Shown here in pieces: positions 23,927-35,900 of a DNA stretch of 64,000 bases; the stretch's first letter is position 1, and each line of letters starts with the position of its first letter. The DNA comes from Nematopogon swammerdamellus. Its lineage: Eukaryota; Arthropoda; Insecta; Lepidoptera; Adelidae. Location of the stretch: contig OX336343.1 in the NCBI GenBank assembly GCA_946902875.1, forward strand, positions 9,289,754-9,353,753, given 5' to 3'. The translations under genes were made by a program, and so were the position numbers. Below the pieces are notes generated by a model, which did no database searches, was not told where the DNA came from, and saw nothing but the letters and a program-made list of their open reading frames with translations.

Positions 23927-26900
23927 CTAAAAAGAAAAATGTATTGTAAATTGATTACAATAAATATTTGTTAAATATTGCATCACATTCTTGCAGTGTA
24001 GAATATATTAATAAAATGAGAGGTACTGACTGGGTGAGAAGGCGGAGTAGAGGTGGAGGGGCGCGGCGCCGGGGTGCGCATAGCCGAGCTCCACGTCGCC
24101 CGCGCTGCCCGCGCTCAGCGCCTCCCACACTGCACACAACAATGTCACACTATTAAAAAAAAGTACACACTCAAGTAAATTTCAATATATTGTATGGTTT
24201 AGGATCATAAGATTTCAGCAACTGCAACACTACTCCAAATAATAAAGAATAAAAAACCGTTTATTTCTTCTTTCATAGAAAAAAGAATGACACAGAACAT
24301 TATATAACAACACAGAACTAGAAGGAAAAGGAAGCCAGCTCAGCTTCCACTGGTCCCAAGACTTGTATGCATGCATATAACAAATTAACAATAATGTTAG
24401 CTACCGCCACATATAATCACATGCATAAAAGTTAAAAACACGGAAATGAAACAATTAAAATTAATTAAAAAAAACATGATCACTATCAGACTCAAGGGTT
24501 ATCCCATTGCGACTATAGAAGCCAAGCATTGCACGCTAGCACGCAATGCATTACTAGACCACATTATGTGACTGAGCTTCAGAAGATATCAAAAGAATAA
24601 TAATATATGGAAGTGTTGTAAATTTTCAATCAGAATGAACAAACAACATCCAATACTGTAAATATATCAAATAGTAAACCAGTTGCTGTCAAACCCCCAA
24701 GTATTGATTTCAATATAAAATAAAGCAGTCACAGTCATCCAGGAGCTCGCGCGGTTTCTCTATACATACCAGCGTAGGTGGAGTAGTCGGGCAGGTAGGG
24801 TGAGTGCAGAGGTCGAGGTTCGTGCGCGGGCAGCGAGTCATAGTCGTCCAGGATCTCGCGCGGATACTCGTACACGCAGTGGTACTTCTGACGCTTGAAC
24901 ACAACACGCTTCTTGCTCTCCTGTGGCGGCACACAACAGTTTTATCTCATATGTGTTCAGTAGCTTAACCTCTTGGCTTCCGGAAGGGCCAGCCTGCCAC
25001 CAAAAAAATAAATAAATCGCAAATTTGTGATTTCTATAAATTTTTCTTAGGAGAAGAAATGAGAAGGCTGTACGGATAAAAACGTTTGCCTTTCCTAAAG
25101 AACATACTTTAAAAATATTGCCAGGTCTTAAGAAAACCTTTATTTTGACAGCGGTAATTTTGTTTTATATATATATTGATCGTTCACAGTTATTTTACCT
25201 CTGACATGTGTCACTTTATTCTCCCGCTAGGTTGGCATTGCATGCTAAATCATGAAAAATGTTACCTGCTATGTATATATTTCCCTAGTAGTGGAAAATT
25301 TAATTATATATAATGTGCCTCTTTATTAGGGTCAAATATTTTAGGAGAGTTAAAAACACCAAAGTGTGACAACTGTCACACTATACTATGCGTAACTACG
25401 CAGATGACAGCACAGGGCATGAAGGTTATGTCAAGGACTGGAAGAGCAGAGATGCACAGCACAGCAAGGCGCAACGTTCTGTTGTAGAAAGGGTGGACAA
25501 GGTTCTTGAAACAGTTGCCACTTGGGACAACGAGAACCTTGTTGCCTTCAACGTTCGCAAGACGCAATGCTGTGTATTCTCCGCTAAGGTCGACCCCTTC
25601 CCTTTCCTTGCGAATTTCTAAGGCAGTGTCGTTCCTGTCTCGGAGCACCTAGACCTACTGGGATGCAAAATGTCCAAGGCCAAAACCGCATAAAAAAACT
25701 GGGGATCCTATACCGAAATATGAGGTTCTTCTCACCGGCACAACTACATATTATGTTGTACAAATCGCAGATTAGGCCGGTGATGGAATACTGTAGCCAC
25801 ATTTGGGAAGGCAGCCCCCAGTATCAGTATCTGTTGGCGTCCTTGGATTCAATACAGTGCAGAGCCGTCCGTCTGGTGGGAGACCCGAAACTGACTGATG
25901 ATCTGGAGTCTCTCAGTCACAGACGATTTGTAGAGTCACTCAGTCTGTTCTACAGGTACTATCATGGACGCTGCTCGGAGGAACTCACTTCCCTTATTCC
26001 TTGCCATCTAACCTATCTTTGCAGCACTCGCCGCAGAGAAACTGAGGACCCTTTTGTTGTTGACATTGTGCATTTGAGAACCCATCGGTTCTCAAAATCG
26101 TTTCTTTGTCGCGCCGCTAGGGTGTGGAACTGTCTCCCGGCGAGTGTGTTTCCCGAATCCTTTAAACCTGGGTGTCTTCAAACGTCGTATCAACGGGCTA
26201 GACAGCCTAGCAACAGTCCGCAAATCTGCTGGCATGGCGCCTCACTAAGCGTGGTTTCGCGAGGAGAGGGGTTTTTGGCTTTGTCGACTGTACTATTGGT
26301 CCCTCGACACGGCCACCCATGTTGGTTTACATAAAAAAAAAAGTTTTACTATGCACAAACGCAGAACAGTTTATTGTCACACTATTTACAGGGAAATCGT
26401 CTAAATCGAATATGGTGACACCGAGCTCAGGTTAGCCAACTTTATAGCCAAAGGTAAAATAACTGTGAACGGTCTGTACCTAATATCTGGCAGGATTGTA
26501 AACTGGTTTCTAGTCTAACGTTATTGAGAATATGAATAGTTAAATTCATGACCTACACGTCGATATATGATTCGAAGAGGGTAATTCGGCAATTTTAGGT
26601 TAGAAAAATGGTGGAAAAAATGTCAGGCGTGTTTTGTATTTCTGGAGATAAAAAATTCCATCCATTCCGTCTTCTAAATAAGTGAATCTTCGCTTGTTGT
26701 ATACCGTTTTGTGGGGAGCTTCATTTAGCTGCCAAGAGCCCATAGGGGTTAATGCTCTGGCTTCATTACTTTACGAAATATTTGAGTTTACGGTGGCGTG
26801 CTAAGGCGTGTAAGCATATTAAATATTTGAGAAGCCAGAGGTTAAAAGTCAAGAGCATTTCCAAAAATATTTTGTGAACTTTCACTGTGGCTTATAGCCA

Positions 26901-29900
26901 AATATCACTATCATCTGTGTCTCTTACAATGAAAATGTATCGCGCTATCGTTCATCCTTCGTTTGCAGTTGTAATTTCGGAAAATTCCGTCAAAACATGT
27001 AACTACACACGAGGCCCGTGCGGTGCCCCTGAATCACTTACAGTCAGTTTGTGCCTTGTTATATAGATAGCTTTTAAATACATAACAGATATTCGTAGAT
27101 ATTAATAGGTATAACTTGGAAGCAGCATGAAGAAATTAAAACGTGTTGACTCTCGCTAGATGGCGCTCATCTAGCGAACATAAACATTTTTAAGTCTCCG
27201 CATAAAAATATTTTTAATAATGTTTAAAGTGAAATAAAACAGTAAAAATTAAAATATTATTATAAGCAACTATGTGAGTAATAAGTGACAAGTGTTTTTT
27301 CATCTCTATTAGCGATATAAATTGAAAAAACTAAATGCCAAGTGGCAGACTATTATGTAGGAGTTTAAGTGAAAATTTGTTATTTTACAATATACAGTAA
27401 TATGAAATACCGAAACCAGGCACGCAAGGAGTGAGTACAAATGCATAGCATGTATCTAATTTGCAATACTTTGCGACATCTTCAACTAAAAGGGCAGACA
27501 AAAAATTGCAAGTCATAGTCTCATATCTGCATCCAAGACAGCGCAGCGTCATCTACCGCTGCATTGAAATATTATCACCAACGCTGCCTAGCTACGTTGA
27601 ACACAACCAACACAACGCCATTAATCTCAGGCCTTCAGTGAATACATGAATCGCCGCAGCGCCATCTACCTACTGCTGCGTGGAAACATCACCACCAACG
27701 CTGCCTAGCTATTCTGTAAACACATGAATCACCGCAGCGCCATCTACCGTGGAATGACTTTGAATGATCAATATTGGGCTAGATGGCGCTAGTCGACTTA
27801 GTTCATGAATAAGTGCTCTGTTGTTTGTCTTCATTATTAAATAAAGACACAAAAGTGTAAATAAATTGTCAATATGAAAAAAAAAAATCAAACTGTGAAT
27901 GATATATGACAATGTTATGACATTGATTAAACAAGTTAAATAAGTGAAAACTACGGTTTTTCATAGTGACAATGAATTAGTAAATTTTTCGTGTAAAGTG
28001 GAACGGATTATTGCAATATACTTAAATCGAATTTTGATTATTTCTACTGTGAGTGCAGATATACCACTACTTATTATTATCGACAGAAACTTGCCTCAAA
28101 TTGAATACTTACGGAAAAACAAATATCACAAGGTGACCGTCAAGCATTACGCAAGAATGATCAGAAGAATCAAACGCACCGCTAAGGGAAGAAAGGAAAC
28201 TGATATTATAAAAGCACTTTCAGTAGACATAGAAAAGGTAAAGAATTTAAATGTAATACTTACAAAGGAAATTGACGATAGCGCTGAAGAATATAGTAAG
28301 ATACTAGCTAAAAATACTGCAATAAAAGCTGAAATCGTGGAACAAGAAATAATGATGTATGACGCCATGGACGAACGTGACAGATTAAGGGAAGAAAATA
28401 AAAAATTACATGAAGAAAACCAAAACTACGAGAGCGCTCTGCACTTGATTAAAGAATATGAGAAAACAATATCTTTATTACGTAGCTTAAATGAGGCAGG
28501 CGGCCCTTACTCTTACGAACGAGCAAGTACTATTACGCAAAGCATGAAAAGAAATCTAATAAATACCTATCGACGTAGACGCCGGACTTTTCCCAATCTC
28601 AACCGCAAGTACCGACTGGCATTGCAAAGATTGAAGCGACGAAACAGCCCGAAAGTGAGAGCTTTGGCTCAGGATCTCGGCAGTTCCATGACTGATGCAC
28701 CACCCGGTACCGAGTATTCCGTCACCACCCCAACCGAGACACCAGCCACTGTCCATGGTACTTCGTGTAACCTACCAACAGGTGCTCAGTGCCTAGCCAG
28801 CGCCTCGACTACCGCGCTGACTGGTATCCAGAATCTCGCCAACGCGCCAACTAACGTACCAACCGGTACCCATGGTCGCACCAACCCCCTGCCCAGAACT
28901 CCAGGCCGTGCGCAAGGAACTCAGCTAGGATTTCACCAACGAAAAGGACGACGTACCTGTCGGGGCCCAAGGTCTCGCCAACATCTAAATCTGCGTAATG
29001 AGGGTGCCCAGGACCCACGCACCACGCCATCTGACGCAGTGATCGGTGCCAAATGTTCAATTGGGGCCACAACTGGAACCCTGGGCAGAACCCAGATACC
29101 TGCCGGCGGAACGATCGACGCACCATCCGGTGCCCAGGATTCTGCTTGTACCAAGACCCACGCACTAGGTTCTCATGATCATGCCCTCGCCTTGACAGAC
29201 CCGTTAATCCCCACTCTGGGACCGTTCAGCGCACCGACTGGCGCACCAGCGCCGGGTACCCAGGATACCGTCCTTGTCGACGCCCAAGTTAACCCCTCAA
29301 AGTGCCCCAGAACTTATTAGGACTTTGATAATTGGAGATGAGTATGCTTCAGGATCAGCATTATATATTAAATCCAAATTAGGTAGAAACCATGAGGTTT
29401 ATACTTTCTGTAAACCCGGAGCACGGATTGAGGAAGTGATCAATAATGTAGAAACACATGTAAGGTATATGAATGACGATGATGTAGTAGTGTTAATGGC
29501 TGGCAACGCCAGTGCAAATAAAAACCATTCAGCGTATGTTAAATGTATTAGGAATCTATTAAATGTATGTAACATGAAACGTTTGAAACTTGTTGTGACT
29601 TCAATTATGTATGTAAAACAGAATAATGCAACACTTGTTAATATTAACAAACTAAATGATGATATTTTCCGTTTGAATAACAAAGTGCATGACATGTTAT
29701 CGAGAGTAGAAGGAACCAACTATGTTGACCTAAATACCAAAGGGTTCTATAAAACTAGACGAGGGCTCAATTGTAATAGCCTAGATAAGCTTGCCGAAAC
29801 TATCATTAATGCAAACAAAAATGTACAATTGTCGAATCTACGCTTCCTGACGTGCTCACACCTAGCAACACCTACAATAATAAATTCCGCAGAAATTGTA

Positions 29901-32900
29901 ACACGCAAAGAAAAGGATTGCACGTCGGGAGGGGAAGAGAAGAGAAGGGTTAGAACAAGCGACAGTCGTTTTTTATGAATGCCAACATCACCTCTACTGA
30001 CAACATAGTAATAGGACATCAGAACATACAGGGATTAAGAGGTAAATTACTGCTGCTAGATATGTGCTTAAAAGAATTAAATGTAGACATACTTTGTATA
30101 ACTGAGACATGGTTAAAAGAAGAAGAACTTAGTACACATAACATTAAAAAATATAAAATCGTTAGCAGCAGTCATAGAAAGAAATACAGTAGAGGTGGTA
30201 CCATGATTATGGTAAAGGAAGGTATTCGAGCAAAAAATAGACCGGATATAGTAAGTATGACAGTTGAAAAGGATTTTGAATCAAGTTGTATCGAGATGGA
30301 TGGCCTTATAGTTTTAACAGTCTACAGATCGCCGTCAGCTGACTTAAATATATTGAAATCAAAATTAGAGGAATGTCTGTTTAAATTAAGCAATAAAAAT
30401 AACAAATCCATAATCCTTTGTGGTGATTTTAATATAAATTTTCCACTGAATCAGGAAGATTCTCATGAACTCTCAGATATACTTGACAGTTTCCTACTGA
30501 AACAACAAATTTTTGACTACACCAGAACGACAGAACAATCAAAGACATGTATAGATAATATTTTCACTAACTTTCAAGTTTTTGAAGCCAAAATCATAAA
30601 CAATCTCAAATCAGACCACTACGGTCAAATTATACACTTTCCTTATACGTATGCTAAGATCGCTAAAATAAATTATTGTAAACGCAGGCTATATGACAGT
30701 GAAAAATTGAACGCAGTGAAAAATTGAGAGGACTAAAAACGTCACTAAAAAATGAATTTGAACATTTTGATAATGACGTGGACTTTAAAGCTTTTTTCGC
30801 GACATTTGTGAGGTGTTTGGATGGTCATATTCCAGTAAAATCGTCGAAGAATAAACCAAAAAAATGTTTTCATGACTGGGCCACAGCAGGTATTGTAAAA
30901 TCTAGAAACAAACTCTTTGTTTTATATGACCTCTTGAAGATTTTTAATAACGAAAATTTAAAAAAATATGTAAAAACTTACAGTAAAATCTTCAAAAGAG
31001 TGTCTATTTTGGCCAAACAAAACCACCTGAAATCCAGAATAATAGAATCTAATAATACAATTAAAACGGCCTGGTCAATAATTAAAGAAGAAACGGGTAG
31101 GGAATCAAGCAATGAAAATAAAGGTATTATACAGTTAAGAATGGAGGATGGTAATTTATCTGATGGAAAAATAATTTCTAACAAATTTAATAGTTTCTTT
31201 TGCACAATAGCTAAGACAGTCACGAAAGATTTAAAATCTGATGAAAAAACTTCAATGGAATTTCTAAAAAAATATATCCCAAGAAACCAAACAGCGGCTA
31301 AGTTCGAGGTTACTTCTGCATCAGAAGTGAGAAATGTAATTAAAAAAATGAAATCGAAAACCTCACGTGACCTTTGGGAATTTTCTCCAAAAATTATGAA
31401 AATTATTGGTGAAGATATAATTGATATCACAACTCACTTAATTAACGAATCATTCATAAACGGGATTTTCCCGGATGAGCTGAAACTAGCAAAGGTCATC
31501 CCTCTCTACAAAAAAGGTTGTCACACAGATATAGAAAATTATAGACCTATCTCACTGTTACCAATATTTAGTAAAATATTTGAAAAGATTATGGCAACAA
31601 GACTGGTAGATTTTTTTAATCATCACAGTATTTTGAACAAAATGCAATTTGGCTTTAAGAAAAATAATTCTACGCAAGACGCCATAGCAAAAATGATGAA
31701 ATCAGTTCTGCAAGCGTTGGATGGATCGCAAAAAACGTATGTTCTGTTTTGCGATCTATCCAAAGCTTTTGATTGCGTAAAACATGACATCCTTTTGAGT
31801 AAACTGGAACATTATGGTATTAGAGGCACTGAATTAAATTTATTTAGAACCTATTTGAAAGATAGGAGTCAGGTTTGTGAAGTAAATGGTGCCATTTCGA
31901 ATGCGCGTAAAATAGAGCTTGGAGTTCCACAAGGGTCTATTCTAGGCCCGATACTTTTCCTAGTTTACATAAATGACCTTAGCATATGTGAAAATGAAAA
32001 TTGTGAAATAATCATGTTTGCCGATGATACCTCATGCCTCTTCTACAATAAGGTATTAGACATACTAGGAAACAAAATATTAAAAACTGTGAAATTACTT
32101 AAATTGTGGTTTGAAGCAAACAATCTATTGTTAAATATAAGTAAAACCAATGTTATTAATTTTGCTCTTGGTTCGAAACCGAATCAAAACTCTCCAGTCT
32201 TAAATGTGTTATCCGAACTCAATCTGAAATTAGTAGATGATATTGACTTCTTAGGCATAAGACTGGATCGAAAATTAAATTGGGAACTCCATATAGATAA
32301 AGTAGCAAAGAAATTAAGTATAGCATGTTACTCCATAAAAAAAATTCAAGAACTGTGCGGTGCTCAAGCAGCCAAAACAGTATATTTTGCATACTTTCAC
32401 AGCGTTATGACCTACGGCTTATTATTCTGGGGTACTGCTGCAAAAGCGAATAGGATATTTTTATTGCAGAAACGCGCTATTAGAAATATTAGAGGAATGA
32501 AACCGCGAGAATCGTGCCGTGAGGTGTTCAGAGATCTAAAAATAATGACTTTCACATCTGAATATATTTATCAAAATATCATGTACGCTAGAAAAAATCT
32601 AGAAGATACTCCATCTCATGCTGACATACATAATCACAACACTAGGAATAAAGATCATATTAGGATTGGAGAGCATAGATTAACCAAAGTATCTAAAAGT
32701 TTCCTAGTTAACAGTATAAAATTTTATAATAAATTGAACCTAGACATTAAAGACCTTAATGAAAGAGAATTCAAGAGGAAAATTAAAACAACTCTGAATA
32801 AAAAAAGTTATTATGATTTAAAAGAAGCGCTTAATGATAATAACTTTAATCTAGTCATTTAATCTAGTCATTTAAGCTAGTCACTTTTATTTTAATTTTT

Positions 32901-35900
32901 TATTATTATTTTTTTATTTTTTTACACTTTGACAACTGCTATTTTATATTTGAATTGATGTGTTTTTTATTTGGATTTGACAATTATTATAACTTTTTTT
33001 TTTTTTATACTTAGTTGTGATAATAATGATTTTTTATTTTATTTTTCATTTAATAATTTAAATCTTATTTTGACAACTATTAACTGACCATTGACAATTT
33101 TTACTTATACTTTGACCACAATATTATAATTAGTTTTGATAATTTTGGAAGTGACAAATTGATTTCATTACTCAGTTTGAACTAAATGTACTTACCTGAA
33201 TATTTTAATTTCAGACAAGTTTATTTTTTTTTTAGATTTATTAATATGGTTAAGTTTAGCACAGTTAAGTTTTGAAAATGTTAATTTTTATCTATGTAAT
33301 TCAAACCACAAAAAAAAAAAAAAAAAAATTGACGAAGGCTATTTTTTGCTCGATACTATTCTTACTATTCTTACTACACTACTATCACTATTTATTGTCA
33401 ATTGACTTATCCTGAGTGTGCATTGTCATCAAATGGAAATATGTTTTAAATAAATAAATAAATAAGATTGTTTGAGCAGCAGCTGATGTAGGTTGAGTAG
33501 TCACCCCTGATTAAGGAAATACTCACATTAGTGGGGCTCTGCTCAAGACTCTTGAGAGATGACTTGGCGGGGGCGGCGCGGCAGTCCCACGAGGACGGCA
33601 CGAACTCCACCTCGTCGCCGTCTGAGCCGTCGCCGTCCGAGCCGGAGCCCTCCGAGCCCTCCGCGATGCTGCCCAGCTCCTCCCCGCCACCGTTCTGCTC
33701 ACGCTACACATGTCAGTATACCACTACTGAGTGTCGAGTAGGCTACCCTAATGGATTACTTAACATCTACCAACACACTTGGAGGCTTTGAACAAAATCA
33801 TCAGCAAAGGCGTATTGACCTACAATGACCACTACATCACTTGGTGCAACTGATGAATACAGTTTTGGAAACAAAGAGTATTTGTTACAGAAGTAAACAT
33901 GTTACTGAAAAATTATTATAGTCCTGTAAGATCCTGCAATTTGTTTTTGTGAATAGCCTTTATGAACTTTAATAAAATTGTATGTTCATGGAAAAAACTA
34001 ATTTAGACAATTTATTTAAAGAGCATTAATCTAAAAAGAATTCCACAAAAGATATTTGAAAAAAAAAAAATTATATTATCGGACTGTTTGTTATATTATG
34101 GTTTTTTTGCTTTGTGAAGAGTTGTAATAATAATTAGAAGTAAAATTATAACAAAAACCAAAATAACGACACTACAACACTATGAACAACTTTGATCAAA
34201 TAGTACAATCACCACAAGGAATAGAACTTTACCACTTTCAATGTATGTGCATTACCATTCTAAAGGTGAGACGGCACTGGCGGCTGTGAAACGGCGCAGC
34301 ACACATTTGTTCAAACAAACTGCTTACCGCGCCGTAGTATGGTTTATTTATTTATTTATTATAAAACATATTAACCTGTAGGCTTACCAAATGTTTAAAT
34401 ATGCTTACCCCACTTGGCTTCCATGCCAATTTCGCCATGCAAAAATTAGCTAAATTTGGGCGCGCCCGCGCACATATTGTCAAATATTTCGTAAAATAAT
34501 TAAGTGAGATTAATAAACTCTATTTACACTTATAGCCAATTAAATTACTCACAAGACAATATAAAATAAAACATTTGGTGTGTAAACAATAAATAAAACA
34601 AATAAAACAATTGTGGTAAAACACTCGCTAGTCCCGGCCTATTAATACCCTCCTCTACTGCCGATGGGCCCGGATATGTTCGGTGAAGCCATCGCAAGCT
34701 TAGATCCACACCTTCGAAAGAATATTTTGACGCGCCACACTATGCCGCGCCGCTCCACTGCAGTGCGGTGCAGCGAGACTAGGGCTTGCATTATCTGGAT
34801 ATTATTACAATCCGGATAAACAAATTTTACACAAAAAAATATCTGGATATCCGGATTATCTGGATAATTTTGAATCAAACCAAATTTTCTTATAAATACT
34901 TTTATTGTATAATATATTAAACATCTTTGGAAAGGTGGAAACTTAATCAAATTAAGAACTTTGTTCAAAACTTATCAACTAATCGAACAGAAGTACATTT
35001 TTTTATACTTATACTTAAAAGAGGCACAAGCACAAACTGCATAGCATAACATTCATAAGTTGGCGGCTCGGCCAAACATACAACCAAACCAGTACAGTCT
35101 CGGGCCCTTCAAGAAGGGCGTGAATGGGCACCTGTCAGGCCGGCATGGCATTCGCAACCCCCACATACGACCGAATGTCCATGGGCGTCGTTAGAGCACC
35201 TTATGGGTGGCTCGGCGCCATATGTCGCGCTCTCAATAAAAAAAAACAAAAAACCAGTCTAAGGAATATAAACATAAAACTTTAATCATAGACTTTAGAC
35301 ATAGACAAGGGCAACATTAACAAATGAGGAGCCCCCTCCCACTCGTTCCTCATACCGCAGCAGTTGTGTTTATACTATGCATAGGCTGCATATATGACAA
35401 AATATGGTGCGCGCGTTTCATGATGATAAATATTATAATTTTCACAAGTTTTAGTAGTTCCATTTGTTATTTATGAATTATCCGGATATTCCGGGACTTG
35501 AACGTAAAATATTCGGATACGAAAATTAACGGATATCCAGATATCCGGATTGCATCCAGATTGCAAGCCCTAAGCGAGACGTCCCGTCTCACCTTGAGCC
35601 CCAATTCACTAAAAACATGGTTTTCTGTTGCACAATACATATTTTATTCTAGATTCTTTCTTTACCTCTGTGCCCCCCAAAGTGCTCTGTTCCAGCAACT
35701 TTAAGGGAACATTATTTTTAAATTATTTTAGCCCCAACTGCTGAAAAGTGCTCACCAAAAATAGTGGTATAATTCTCATGCCTTTCCCATGCAACATATA
35801 TCTATAATAGTATAGGAGCATTGTAACTCACGTCGTCAAAGTCAGTCGTAGTGGTTAGGAAGCGCTCCTGCCCCTCCCCGTCCTACGCAGAGACGCAGAC

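Larger units (their letters stand above)
27130..33466 (+). mobile_element. Near-full-length CR1-like LINE
   Basis: A LINE inserted antisense in the LMTK-like gene. Order: 5' region with imperfect repeats of a cagcgccatctacc block (27540-27760), ORF1 with a coiled coil and a Pro/Thr/Gly repeat zone, an SGNH-like domain, AP endonuclease, reverse transcriptase, and a 3' region with an A-run (33309-33329) and (aaat)n at 33450-33466. The ORFs are long but out of frame in two places, so this copy looks recently dead. The left boundary is approximate. Confidence 0.8.
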
